Of a DNA stretch of 43,480 bases, positions 32,976-41,196 are shown in pieces. The stretch comes from an uncultured Chloroflexota bacterium (GTDB lineage: Bacteria; Chloroflexota; Anaerolineae; UBA4142; SHND01). The translations under genes were made by a program, and so were the position numbers. The notes beneath the pieces are model-generated. The model saw only the letters and a program-made list of their open reading frames with translations, had not been told where the DNA came from and did no database searches. The stretch is taken from NCBI GenBank assembly GCA_937870825.1, contig CALMZO010000445.1, positions 1 through 43,480 of the forward strand, given 5' to 3'. Positions within the stretch are counted from its first letter, which is position 1, and each line of letters begins with the position of its first letter.

Positions 32976-33584
32976 TTATGGCACAGCCGACAAAGCTTGG
33001 ATTGTGAGAATGACGACCACTGCAACAATCGTCGCAATCACGACGAACAGCACGAATGCCTGAAATACGAAACCGTACGGAGGAGTTTCGACAGGCACAA
33101 CTTGGACCGGCACGGGCGCAGCGCGCGATTCAATTTCGCCCGCGAAAATTTTCGCCCCCTGGTCAATAAAAGACCTGCCCACCGTGTCCACGAGTCGCTG
33201 TCCCAAACTCGCAAGCGGTCCATTCAAATTGCCGATGCCTTTGTATGCCATCTCGGTCACGCCGTTTTCCACTTCGAGCAAATCCAACACCACATCGCCG
33301 CTCGTAAAATTCCCCCCCCCCTTGCCTTCGCCTTTGATTTTCACATGCGTCGGTGGAATTTTTTCGACAACCGTGATTTTGCCGTCGTACTTGCCTTTGA
33401 TTGCCGCGACGCCGACCACAGCCGTCAGTTCATAATGCATTTCGTCCGTTTGTTCAAGGCGTTCGAGGGTGATGCCGGGCACGCGCCCAATAACCCCTTT
33501 CATCGTTTCCACATCAAAAATGCTTTCCCAGACTTGATCGCGCGGGGCATTGACGTTGACCTTGCCCCCGATGTTGATTGGCAT
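32976..33584 (-). CDS. CoxG-like SRPBCC protein with C-terminal membrane anchor
   Basis: 202 aa. A GGAGGAAC ribosome-binding site lies 8 bp before the ATG. The SRPBCC/CoxG pattern is clear: GGKVNVNAPRDQVWESIFD at the start, then VPGI, YDGKITVVE and GIGNLNGPLASLGQRLVD. A single transmembrane helix ends the protein (VLFVVIATIVAVVVILTI), so it is tethered to the membrane. CoxG anchors CO dehydrogenase to the membrane in Oligotropha, and relatives accompany molybdenum hydroxylases, parts of which are at 1-2328 and 36029-36868. A run of 10 C (33312-33321) encodes GKGGGNF without breaking the frame. Confidence 0.9.
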   Translation of the reverse strand: MPINIGGKVNVNAPRDQVWESIFDVETMKGVIGRVPGITLERLEQTDEMHYELTAVVGVAAIKGKYDGKITVVEKIPPTHVKIKGEGKGGGNFTSGDVVLDLLEVENGVTEMAYKGIGNLNGPLASLGQRLVDTVGRSFIDQGAKIFAGEIESRAAPVPVQVVPVETPPYGFVFQAFVLFVVIATIVAVVVILTIQALSAVP

Positions 33585-33668
33585 GACCTTGTTCCTCCGT
33601 AACGTTCGCGGCGATTCAAAATTTGCAGCGATTATACTCGGATTTGTGACGAAATGATATGCACACGT

Positions 33669-34130
33669 TCATTCATTTTTATACACCACCTGAAAGCGTT
33701 CGCAGACGACGGGCATACACTCACTCGGCTCGCGTCCAATCCCCTCACAACGACGCGAAAAATAATTCCAGTGCGCGTCGCGCCAATACTCGAGCGAACG
33801 GTCTCCTTCGCCTTCCGCGTAGGCTTGTTCCTCGTCCACCAAATTGTACGGCTCGATGTACACGCGCGTCGTTTCGATAATGCACAACGGTTCGCCGTCG
33901 CCGCCCAACACAATCGAATGTTCCCCCGCGCGCGGCAGCGGTTCGCCGTCGTGATTGTATTCCCACGCAAGCGATGCGGTTCCCGTTTTCACACCGTCCA
34001 AAACCAATTTGCCAAGTTCGTCCGCCATTTCGGGCGTATCGCCAAAACTCCACGCGTTGTATGAATCGGGTTTTTCCGCGTCGTCCTCCAACGAATCAAG
34101 ATACGCTTGCCAAAATTCTTCGACAGTCAT
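33669..34130 (-). CDS. ASCH domain protein
   Basis: 153 aa. Features typical of ASCH (RNA-binding-like beta barrel) proteins: MTVEEFWQAYLDS, AWSFGDTPEMADEL, LVLDGVKTGTASLAWEY, IVLGGDGEPLCIIET and DRSLEYWRDAHWNYF. It is thought to bind RNA or nucleotides, but its biological role is unknown. The ATG touches the stop of the upstream oxidoreductase gene (TGAATG), so the two are co-translated. Confidence 0.9.
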   Translation of the reverse strand: MTVEEFWQAYLDSLEDDAEKPDSYNAWSFGDTPEMADELGKLVLDGVKTGTASLAWEYNHDGEPLPRAGEHSIVLGGDGEPLCIIETTRVYIEPYNLVDEEQAYAEGEGDRSLEYWRDAHWNYFSRRCEGIGREPSECMPVVCERFQVVYKNE

Positions 34131-35117
34131 TCATGTCCCCCTGATTTTCATTCCTGCTTTTTCGTAAATGGAATCAATCACGCGCATATTTTTGATGCCA
34201 TCATGTCCGTCCGTGAGGTTAGTAGTTTCGCCGCGCGTTGCCGCGAGAAAGGCGCGCAGTTGAAAATTGTACGTCGGTTCGTGCGTGAAATGTTCGCGGC
34301 GCGTTCCGTTTTTTGTTTCGACGCGCAGCCCGTGAAAGCGATGCGGCACAAACGGATTGGAAATATGCACCTCGCCCGCATCGCCGACGACGCGCGCGGA
34401 AATTTTCACAGGCGGAAACGCGGCGAGCGAACAGCCCAATTTTGCGCGGACGCCATTTTCAAAAATCATTTCCGCAAACATCAAGCGGTCCACCTGCGGC
34501 GATGTTTTGCGCGCGCGCGCCGAAACGACGCGCGGTTCACCCCCCCCCATCCAACGCAAAAAATTCACACAGTAACAGCCCGTATCCATCAGCCCGCCGC
34601 CAGCGAGTTCATATTGGAAACGAATATCGTTCGGTCGGATAAACAGCGGAATAAAAAAATCGGCTTCCAATTCGCGCACCGCGCCGATTTCGCCGCTTGA
34701 AACAATTTCCTGTACCCGCTGCGCGAGCGGATGATAGCGATAATGAAACGCTTCGAACAACACGCGTCCGGCTTCGTCCGCCGCGCGCGTCATTTCTTCC
34801 GCTTCGCGCGCGTTCGACGCCAACGGCTTTTCGCACAAGACATGTTTCCCCGCGCGCAATGCCTTCATCGTCCATTCGTAATGCAACGAGTTGGGCAGCG
34901 GATTGTAAATTGCGTCAAGGTTCGGGTCATTCACCAACGCGTCGTACGAATCGAGAACGCGCGGAATGTGGTGTTGTTGCGCGAACGCGGATGCTTTGTT
35001 CTTGGCGCGCGCTGCAATTGCCGTCACTTGCACATCGGGCACAACGCGCGCGGGTTTTGTCAACGCGGCGGGTGCGATGCGCGCCGCGCCTAAAATTCCA
35101 AAACGTAATTTGTTCAC
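34131..35117 (-). CDS. Gfo/Idh/MocA-family oxidoreductase
   Basis: 328 aa. N-terminal Rossmann domain FGILGAARIAPAAL (residues 5-18), then DAIYNPLPNSLHYEW and GKHVLCEKPLASNAREAEEM, with the conserved Glu-Lys-Pro. The C-terminal dimerisation domain contains GGGLMDTGCYCVNFLRWMGG. Such enzymes are NAD(P)-dependent sugar or related dehydrogenases; the substrate is undetermined. A run of 9 C (34540-34548) encodes the MGGGEPRV stretch. It overlaps the DUF4058 gene by 4 bp. Confidence 0.92.
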   Translation of the reverse strand: MNKLRFGILGAARIAPAALTKPARVVPDVQVTAIAARAKNKASAFAQQHHIPRVLDSYDALVNDPNLDAIYNPLPNSLHYEWTMKALRAGKHVLCEKPLASNAREAEEMTRAADEAGRVLFEAFHYRYHPLAQRVQEIVSSGEIGAVRELEADFFIPLFIRPNDIRFQYELAGGGLMDTGCYCVNFLRWMGGGEPRVVSARARKTSPQVDRLMFAEMIFENGVRAKLGCSLAAFPPVKISARVVGDAGEVHISNPFVPHRFHGLRVETKNGTRREHFTHEPTYNFQLRAFLAATRGETTNLTDGHDGIKNMRVIDSIYEKAGMKIRGT

Positions 35118-35959
35118 GCGCGCAATTTCACTGCGCGCAAACGCGCGTCAATCCAATCTAATTTTTCTTCCGAGAACGCTGGCTCAGGTGGTGGTTGAGT
35201 GTAATCAATCGCGCGGAGATACGGACCGCGTAGATACGCGCGCTGCGCCACCGCCTGTAGGTCCAATGGAACATCAGGGTCATTTTGTCCGAGTGGCACG
35301 GGGAGGACGGGCAAAAGTTCGCGCACATCAATTGGGTACACCGTAAAGTCTATCCACGTATCCTGACGCAAATTGCTGCGATTGACCACAACCAGATAAT
35401 CGCAGCCGAAACGATGAACTGCATCCTCCAATTCTGGATAAGGCAATAGTCGTCTGCCTCCGCGCAACAAGTCAAGCTCAATCAGATGCGCGTCGCTCTC
35501 GATTACCTCGCGTTGTTTTGCCTCATACGCGCGGCGGTCTGGACCTGGGCGTTTGTTGGAGGGGCTGACAATTTCAATCAAGGTGACGAGTTTATGTCCG
35601 CGCGCCGCATCACGAATTTCGACGAACGGATGAAAAAACGGTTCGGTCTGCGCGCGCAATTCAACGCCTGGGGTGATTTCGACGCGCGGGTTTTCCGCGA
35701 TCATTATCCCACCCTCTTTCGTGCTAACTTGAATTGGCCGACGAACCACGAGAATATCTGGCATAATTGGACGCGTCGCGTTCGTGCCAGAGACGATTCC
35801 CAGTTCTGTGCGTTTTTCCACAATCGCATAGTACGGACGCGGCAAACTCTCGTTCAATTCACCACTTAGCTCGACAGCAACCCGTTCGTGAAAATCGGGC
35901 CAAATATCTGACGCTTCCAAATAGGGGTCCATCCCCACGAACGGATAAATATTTGCCAT
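35114..35959 (-). CDS. DUF4058 protein
   Basis: 281 aa. Typical DUF4058 opening FVGMDPYLEASDIWPDFHER and later LVTLIEIVSPSNKRPG. This family is common in Chloroflexota, cyanobacteria and planctomycetes; it may have a nuclease-like (Uma2-type restriction-fold) core, but the function is unknown. A strong GGGAGGTG ribosome-binding site precedes the ATG. It overlaps the next gene downstream by 4 bp. Confidence 0.92.
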   Translation of the reverse strand: MANIYPFVGMDPYLEASDIWPDFHERVAVELSGELNESLPRPYYAIVEKRTELGIVSGTNATRPIMPDILVVRRPIQVSTKEGGIMIAENPRVEITPGVELRAQTEPFFHPFVEIRDAARGHKLVTLIEIVSPSNKRPGPDRRAYEAKQREVIESDAHLIELDLLRGGRRLLPYPELEDAVHRFGCDYLVVVNRSNLRQDTWIDFTVYPIDVRELLPVLPVPLGQNDPDVPLDLQAVAQRAYLRGPYLRAIDYTQPPPEPAFSEEKLDWIDARLRAVKLRA

Positions 35960-36028
35960 CGTTCACCTCCCCGCAGCTCGTTCCGCGCGCCTTGATTATA
36001 CGCAAAATCTCGTATTGACATTCGCGCT

Positions 36029-36868
36029 CTACTTTGCGACCTCGCGCAACGCGCGCGCCGTCAACACGCGCGCCATCTCAATCCGATATTCCGCGCTGCC
36101 GCGAAAATCTCCGCGCGGATTTAGTCCACTTGGCGCCGCCATCGCCGCGCGTCGAATCACATCGTCGCTCAAACCTTGATTCAACATTTCGCGTTCGACA
36201 TCCCGCGCGCGCCATGCCGTTTCTGCGACACCGCCCAATGCAATCGCGCCCGCGCGCACCACGCCGCGTTCCATTTCCAATGCCGCGCAAACGGAAACAA
36301 TCGCTTTGTCGCGCGGTGTACGCGCCACGGTTTCGATGACACCGCGCCGCGCGAGCGCTGACGCGGGAATAGTGATTTCGGTGATGATGCTGTTCGGGAG
36401 ACGCGTGCCGCGTTGTGCGAACAAGTCCGTGAGGGAAACGTCCCCATTTTCAACGCGCGAATCTTTTAAGGTTGCGAGAGTGAGCCGCGCGTCGAGGGCA
36501 GAGAGCGCGACCGAAAATATTCCGTCAGGTTCGGAAAGAATGGTGCCGACAGCGGTAGCTTGATTGCGTAAAATGTTTGCGTGCGTTCGATGGGCGGCTT
36601 GTGCGACAACACCATCGGCAATTTCGCGCAACAGGGGCGAGTCCGCGACCGTTGCAAGTGTCGTCGTCGCACCGATGAAAATATCCTCGCCGCGCGTTTC
36701 GATGAACGCCAAGTCCAACGCACTCAAATCAATCACCGCGCGCACGGCGCGGCGTTTTTCGGAAATCAATCCCGTGCCGCCCGCCGTGAACGCGGTATCC
36801 GGTTCGCGCGCGAGTCTCAATGCTTGGTCAAGTGTTTTGGGTTTGTGGATGGTTTGGAGATTTAACAT
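36029..36868 (-). CDS. FAD-binding subunit of a molybdenum hydroxylase (CoxM/XDH FAD type)
   Basis: 279 aa; the start is placed at MLNLQTIHKP, with a possible earlier ATG at 36883. N-terminal FAD-binding domain with FTAGGTGLI, LIDLSAL-like strand, GATTTLATV and NILRNQATAVGTIL; C-terminal dimerisation domain follows. The usual TIGGN-type second FAD motif is altered to TAVGT. No 2Fe-2S gene is next to it and the large subunit is at 1-2328, so the complex may be split across loci. The start sits at the edge of an ACAGAGTAC palindromic repeat (36871-36945). Confidence 0.88.
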   Translation of the reverse strand: MLNLQTIHKPKTLDQALRLAREPDTAFTAGGTGLISEKRRAVRAVIDLSALDLAFIETRGEDIFIGATTTLATVADSPLLREIADGVVAQAAHRTHANILRNQATAVGTILSEPDGIFSVALSALDARLTLATLKDSRVENGDVSLTDLFAQRGTRLPNSIITEITIPASALARRGVIETVARTPRDKAIVSVCAALEMERGVVRAGAIALGGVAETAWRARDVEREMLNQGLSDDVIRRAAMAAPSGLNPRGDFRGSAEYRIEMARVLTARALREVAK

Positions 36869-36870
36869 GA

Positions 36871-36945
36871 GATTACAGAACACAGAGTACAGAATACAGA
36901 AGTGGGTGTCTGTTATCTGTAATCTGTACTCTGTGTTCTATCGTC
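36871..36945. repeat. ACAGAGTAC repeat with 17-bp perfect inverted arms
   Basis: Left arm AGAACACAGAGTACAGA (36877-36893) and its exact complement (36923-36939), plus additional TACAGA/TCTGTA units. It fills the gap between the FAD-subunit and LLM genes and may act as terminator. Confidence 0.85.
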
Positions 36946-36947
36946 TG

Positions 36948-37943
36948 TTACGCCTGCGCGAACGTATCAATCATCAATTTCACATCGTCCGCCATCGGAT
37001 ACAAAATCGGACAGGTGCAGCCATTCGCTTCGTACTCGCGCACTTTTTTGCGAACCTCGTCGGGCGTGCCGCTCGCGGAAATGCGTTCAATCAAATCGTC
37101 GGGAACGTACTGCATCGCTTCGTGAATTTGTTCTTTTGTCGCGGGCCAACCGAGAATGCTCTGGATTTTTTTCACCGTCTCTTCGGGCGTGCCGCTCGCT
37201 TTGGCAATGTGGGGCTGCTGCGCGAGATATTGCGTCAACAATTCTTTTGCCGCTTGCACTGCTTTTTTGTGGTCATGGTCAACAGAGCAGACGACGAGCT
37301 GCGGACGGTCAATGTCGTCAATCGAGCGTCCCGCTTTTTTTGCGCCCCTTTCCAACAAGTCGAGCGCTTTGATATTGTATTCCGGCGGCACGCAATAATT
37401 CAACACGCAGCCGTCTCCAATTTCGCCCGTCATTTCCATCATCGCGTCGCCCGTCGCGCCAATGTAAATTGGCACATTGCGCGGCTCGCGGCGTCCATGC
37501 ACCACATCCAATTCAATCCCGTCAACGTGATGAAATTCGCCGTGAAACGTCACGCGCTCCATGTTCAATAATTTTTTCATCACCGTAATCGTTTCACGCA
37601 TTGCGAGCAAAGGTTTCTTGCGTTCGATGCCGACATTTTTCGCGAGCGGGTCCCACCATGCGCCGATGCCGCAAATGATTCGATTCGGCGCGAGGTCGTC
37701 GAGCGTGAGAAAGGTTGCGGCAAGCAAACCGATGTTGCGCGTCCAATTGTTAATGACGCCGCTGCCGATTTTCAATTTGTCCGTCACCGCCGCGAATGCC
37801 GCCATCGGCACAATCGCATCGCGCACGAGCCGCGATTCCGCCTGCCACACGGCTTCAAAGCCGCGTTGTTCGGCATACTGCGCGTATCCCATGCCTTCCC
37901 GAATTTCGTGTTTGTCTTGAAGATAAAGTGCTACGCGTGCCAT
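36948..37943 (-). CDS. LLM-class (F420-dependent type) flavin oxidoreductase
   Basis: 331 aa. A GGAGGAG ribosome-binding site precedes the ATG. TIM-barrel luciferase-like features: [40 protein letters not shown]-type strand (here [15 protein letters not shown]), [34 protein letters not shown]. Mer-like F420-binding enzymes look like this. Its position next to cofC and cofD supports F420 as cofactor; the substrate is not known. The ATG is 33 bp after the end of cofC. Confidence 0.9.
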   Translation of the reverse strand: MARVALYLQDKHEIREGMGYAQYAEQRGFEAVWQAESRLVRDAIVPMAAFAAVTDKLKIGSGVINNWTRNIGLLAATFLTLDDLAPNRIICGIGAWWDPLAKNVGIERKKPLLAMRETITVMKKLLNMERVTFHGEFHHVDGIELDVVHGRREPRNVPIYIGATGDAMMEMTGEIGDGCVLNYCVPPEYNIKALDLLERGAKKAGRSIDDIDRPQLVVCSVDHDHKKAVQAAKELLTQYLAQQPHIAKASGTPEETVKKIQSILGWPATKEQIHEAMQYVPDDLIERISASGTPDEVRKKVREYEANGCTCPILYPMADDVKLMIDTFAQA

Positions 37944-37976
37944 GTTCTCCTCCTTTGGAGAATGGGAAAGTGGAGC

Positions 37977-38582
37977 TTAGAGATTGGGTGATTCGGCGAT
38001 TGGGTGATTGGATGACCGTGCCAAATCTTCGGGAACATCCAAATCAAATGTAACGGTATCAGAATTATAGATTTCCACTTGATACCTGCTACCTGCTACT
38101 TGTGACACATGCGCGCGGAAACTGTTTTCACCAAACTGAAAAACAAAATCGTGCGCGGGATTCAACAACAGCGCATTCGTGCCGCCGTCGCGGCGCGCGG
38201 GGGCAATGACCATGCGCGGCGCGGGTTCGCCCAACGCGATGATTTTTTCAATATCGCGCACGCGCAATTTCGGCAAATCGGCGGGAACAATCAGCAGCGC
38301 GCGCGCGCCATTCGCCACACAGACGCGGCGTGCTTGCTCCAACGCGTCGTTCAAGTTCGCGTTGGTTTCCAAAATGCCGAACGCGCCAAATTTGCGCGCG
38401 ATTTTCAAAACAGTTTCATCACGCGAAATCACCACCACGCGCGCAATCCCGCGCGCGCGCGTCAATTTCAACAACGTGCGCTCGAACAATTTGCGCGTCA
38501 GCGCAACGCGTTCGTCATCACTCAAAAATCCCGCCAACCGCGATTTCGCTTCCGCCAACGGTTTCACGGGAACGATTGCCAT
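37977..38582 (-). CDS. cofC: CofC, 2-phospho-L-lactate (or phosphoenolpyruvate) guanylyltransferase
   Basis: 201 aa from the ATG at 38582 (MAIVPVKPL); 38594 is an alternative start four residues longer. Family features: VPVKPLAEAKSRL, then ALLIVPADLPKL and MVIAPARRDGGTNALLL, and FDLDVPEDL. CofC activates the phospho-acid that CofD transfers to FO in F420 assembly. Repeats intrude: GGTAGCA/GGTATCA units encode SQVAGSRYQVE (38078-38105), and the GGTGATTG repeat encodes the C-terminal tail RSSNHPIAESPNL. The gene is between the LLM oxidoreductase and cofD, on the same strand. Confidence 0.9.
   Translation of the reverse strand: MAIVPVKPLAEAKSRLAGFLSDDERVALTRKLFERTLLKLTRARGIARVVVISRDETVLKIARKFGAFGILETNANLNDALEQARRVCVANGARALLIVPADLPKLRVRDIEKIIALGEPAPRMVIAPARRDGGTNALLLNPAHDFVFQFGENSFRAHVSQVAGSRYQVEIYNSDTVTFDLDVPEDLARSSNHPIAESPNL
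37980..38015. repeat. GGTGATTG tandem repeat in the cofC 3' end
   Basis: GATTGGGTGATTCGGCGATT and further units supply the last codons of cofC, up to its stop. Same family at 38658-38688, 41847-41872 and 42264-42306. Confidence 0.85.
38078..38105. repeat. GGTATCA/GGTAGCA repeat inside cofC
   Basis: CTTGATACCTGCTACCTGCT and one more unit encode, on the minus strand, SQVAGSRYQVE in a helix-loop before the DxDVPEDL segment. Confidence 0.85.
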
Positions 38583-38594
38583 GAGGGAATACAT

Positions 38595-38688
38595 AGGTAT
38601 CAGGTATCAGGTATCAGGTATCAAGTATCAGGTAGCAAACAGCAGGTTACAAATTTCGAATCACCCAATCAGCTACTCACCCAATCCA
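38595..38688. repeat. GGTATCA tandem array followed by GGTGATTG units
   Basis: AGGTATC repeats four to five times (38595-38633), then AGCAGGT, then CACCCAATC units (38658-38688). The second part encodes the last residues of cofD (DWVSS and stop). It occupies the whole gap between cofD and cofC. Confidence 0.9.
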
Positions 38689-39595
38689 CAATCTCACGCG
38701 CCAATCGTTCGCGTCCCGCCTCATCCCGCATCACCGTATCCGTCACCCACACGCGTTTTCCCAAATCCTTGATGCTGCGCGCTTGCGCCTCGTCCACGCG
38801 GTCCAGCACAAAACGGTCAACCGTCCCGCGCAGTAATTTTGCCACTTGAAACGCGGATGCTTCCATTCCCAATTCTTGAAACATTTTCGCGGCAGGACCT
38901 TTGATTGCTTCGCCACCGACAATGGGCGACACCGCAATTTTCGGCACGCGCGTTTTTTGAAGCAATTCGCGCATTCCCCGCACACTCAGAATCGGTTCGA
39001 TGCTCACGAAAGGATTCGACGGACAAAAAATAATCGCGTGCGCGTTTTGAATGGCGTTCGTGATTTCCGGCGTGACGCGCGTCTTGTCAATGCCGTGAAA
39101 GCGGTACGATTTCAAAACGGGCTGCCAGCGGCGATGCACAAAATATTCTTGAAACGCGAGTTCGCCCGCGTTCGTGTTCACGAGGGTCGCGACCGGTTCA
39201 TTGCACATCGGCAAAATGGTTGCGCGCGCGTTCAACGCGCGCGCTAAATTTTGGGTCGCTTGGGTCAACGTGTATCCGCCGCGCAGCATTTGTGTGCGCA
39301 AAAGATGCGTCGCCAAATCGCGGTCGCCGAGACGAAACCAATCTTCGCCGCCGTACTGCGAAATCATTTCGAGATTGTTGTACGTATCGCCTTCGATGCC
39401 CCAGCCATTCGCGCGATTTGCAATGCCTGCAAGCGTGTACATGACGGTATCGAGGTCAGGCGAAATGCGGAGACCATGCAATTCAAAATCATCGCCCGTG
39501 TTGACGACGACTGTCAAGTTTTCGCCGACGACGCGCTGCAAACCATCCGCCAATTTCGCGCCGCCGACACCGCCTGCGAGTGCGAGAATATTCAT
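38669..39595 (-). CDS. cofD: CofD, 2-phospho-L-lactate transferase
   Basis: 308 aa. Family signatures: LALAGGVGGAKLADGL at the N-terminus, VVNTGDDFELHGLRISPDLDT, LGDRDLATHL, CNEPVATLV, FCPSNPFVSIEPIL and VAVSPIVGGEAIKGPA-type (here IAVSPIVGGEAIKGPA). It transfers the phospholactyl or enolpyruvyl phosphate group from the CofC product to FO, giving F420-0 or dehydro-F420-0. The last five codons lie in the GGTGATTG repeat. FO synthase is not in the window. Confidence 0.95.
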   Translation of the reverse strand: MNILALAGGVGGAKLADGLQRVVGENLTVVVNTGDDFELHGLRISPDLDTVMYTLAGIANRANGWGIEGDTYNNLEMISQYGGEDWFRLGDRDLATHLLRTQMLRGGYTLTQATQNLARALNARATILPMCNEPVATLVNTNAGELAFQEYFVHRRWQPVLKSYRFHGIDKTRVTPEITNAIQNAHAIIFCPSNPFVSIEPILSVRGMRELLQKTRVPKIAVSPIVGGEAIKGPAAKMFQELGMEASAFQVAKLLRGTVDRFVLDRVDEAQARSIKDLGKRVWVTDTVMRDEAGRERLAREIVDWVSS

Positions 39596-39770
39596 AAAGG
39601 ACAGTGAAATGAAGGAAATAAGAAAACTCCTGTTCCCTCATTTCCCTTTTTTCCTTCTCAGAGTCAACTCAAATAGAGTTCATAGCATCGGACTCGGCAT
39701 TTATGCGGGTACTGCCAATCAACCCGCTGAAGCATAGAATCCATCATACAACTTTTATTTGAGAGCTCTA
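39596..39770. other. Intergenic gap between nitroreductase and cofD, nothing recognised
   Basis: 175 bp. It contains purine-rich GAAGGAAATAAG and its inverted counterpart CTCATTTCCC, plus CCTTCTCAGAGTC. No gene or convincing terminator was seen. Confidence 0.4.
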
Positions 39771-40391
39771 TCACGCCACACACACCGCAACATCTTCCAA
39801 ACTCATTCGCGTTTTCTCGCGCGTCTCTCCGCCGAATCCCATCGTAATCAATACTTGTGGCTCCCAATCGTTTTCCAATTTCAAAACCTCGCGCACGGTT
39901 TCGGGAACAAACAACGGCGCGCACATCCAACACGCGCCGAGTCCCAACGCATGCGCGGCGAGCAACAAATTCTGCGTCGCCATTGCGACCGATTGCGTCG
40001 CCATCAAGTATTCGGCGTGCCTCCGCCGCGCATCCGCGTACGAATCCATCTCGCGCATTGTCACGCACACCACAATGACTACAGGCGCGTTCGTGATGCG
40101 TTGATACGAGCGCGCGGTATCTTTTTCAATCACATCACGCGCCGCGCCATCGCGTTCCAAATCCGCGCGCAATTTATCACCCATCGCCGACGCGAGCGCG
40201 CGTTTCGTTTCTGAATTTTCAATTATTGCAAAGCGCCACGGCTGCCGATTGTGCGCGGACGGCGCCCAGCGCGCGGCGTCCAAAATTTTTTCAATCAACT
40301 CGCGCGGCACAGGCGTATCCAGATAGCGCCGAATCGAACGCCGCGCGCGAATTGTATCCAACACAAGTTCTTGTCGTTCGTCATTCGTCAT
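39771..40391 (-). CDS. Nitroreductase-family protein, likely dehydro-F420-0 reductase (split FbiB C-terminal domain)
   Basis: 206 aa. Nitroreductase fold: IRARRSIRRYLDTPVPRELI, ILDAARWAPSAHNRQPWRF, SVAMATQNLLLAAHALGLGACW. In mycobacteria this domain is fused to CofE as FbiB and reduces dehydro-F420-0; here it follows cofE as a separate gene, which makes the same role likely (inference from gene order). The first residues MTNDERQE, including the start codon, are encoded by a GACGAAT repeat. Confidence 0.85.
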   Translation of the reverse strand: MTNDERQELVLDTIRARRSIRRYLDTPVPRELIEKILDAARWAPSAHNRQPWRFAIIENSETKRALASAMGDKLRADLERDGAARDVIEKDTARSYQRITNAPVVIVVCVTMREMDSYADARRRHAEYLMATQSVAMATQNLLLAAHALGLGACWMCAPLFVPETVREVLKLENDWEPQVLITMGFGGETREKTRMSLEDVAVCVA

Positions 40392-40408
40392 TCGTCATTC
40401 GTCCGTCA
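40373..40408. repeat. GACGAAT tandem repeat between cofE and nitroreductase
   Basis: TTCGTCATTCGTCATTCGTC and flanking units. It provides the start codon of the nitroreductase gene and reaches the stop of cofE. Confidence 0.9.
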
Positions 40409-41167
40409 CGGAAACAAATCCATCTGTTGCGGTCTCACCAAATCGCGTGCCGTTCCATGTTTGCCAAACCACGTCGCGCCGCGCACATGCACAATCGGCG
40501 TGCCCTCGCGCGCTTGCCCGAACAAAAGCGTTGCCGCCGACGCGAGCATGTCCGCCAATCCAATATCCGTGTACTTTAATTCGTACCCGAACAAATCTTG
40601 TCGTCCGCGCCAATCTTCGAGCGCGGGTATTCCGGCACAACCGATCGCAACGCCAATCGTTCCCAGCCGATGCGGACGCCCGTGTGAATCCGCAATAATC
40701 ACCGCGACTTGTTTTCCTGTTTCTCTCGCTACCTGTTTCCGTGTATGCTCCGCCGTCGCGTCGGGGTCAAGCGGCAGCAGCAAGACAAAATCGTCCGCGC
40801 CCTCCTCCACATTCGAGTGGTCAATCCCCGCGTTCGCGCTGACGAATCCCAACCGATGCCGCGTGACAATCAAACCTTTTCGTGCGCGCACAACCTCCGA
40901 AGATTCTTGCAGCATCAATTCAATTTCGCGCGCGTCTTTGTCGGTTTCCTGCGCGAGTTCCATCGCCCGCGCGCTCGGCGTCACCTCACTCAATCGCGCA
41001 ACGCGTCCTTCCGCTTTCGAAACAATTTTTGAGGCAATGACAATCACATCATCGTCGCGCAGTTCAATCGCCGCGTCGCGCAATCCGCTCAAAACCAAGC
41101 TTGCAATGTCGTCGCCGTTTTTGACGAGCGGTATGTTCGGCAACGTGGTGAGAAGCAATTGTGACAT
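40406..41167 (-). CDS. cofE: CofE, F420-0:gamma-glutamyl ligase
   Basis: 253 aa from MSQLLLTTLPNIPLVKNGDD; an upstream ATG at 41209 would add repeat-encoded residues. Family signatures: VIVIASKIVSKAEGR, GLIVTRHRLGFVSANAGIDHSN, VIIADSHGRPHRLGTIGVAIG and LADMLASAATLLFGQA. It adds glutamates to F420-0 with GTP. It lies 10 bp downstream of npdG in an F420 gene block. Confidence 0.95.
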   Translation of the reverse strand: MSQLLLTTLPNIPLVKNGDDIASLVLSGLRDAAIELRDDDVIVIASKIVSKAEGRVARLSEVTPSARAMELAQETDKDAREIELMLQESSEVVRARKGLIVTRHRLGFVSANAGIDHSNVEEGADDFVLLLPLDPDATAEHTRKQVARETGKQVAVIIADSHGRPHRLGTIGVAIGCAGIPALEDWRGRQDLFGYELKYTDIGLADMLASAATLLFGQAREGTPIVHVRGATWFGKHGTARDLVRPQQMDLFP

Positions 41168-41196
41168 TCGTCGTTCGTCATCCGTCTTTCGTCGTG
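41166..41196. repeat. GACGAAC/GACGGAT repeat at the npdG-cofE junction
   Basis: ATTCGTCGTTCGTCATCCGT and a further TTTCGTCGT. On the minus strand it encodes the end of npdG (TTKDG and stop) and leads up to the cofE start. Confidence 0.85.

Noticed and set aside
33312-33321. Frameshift in the CoxG gene at the 10-C tract
   Set aside because: The frame reads through correctly on both sides with conserved CoxG residues, so the gene is intact in this sequence.
38595-38688. Possible CRISPR array from tandem repeats in the cofC-cofD gap
   Set aside because: Units are 7-9 bp with no spacers, and no cas gene is present.
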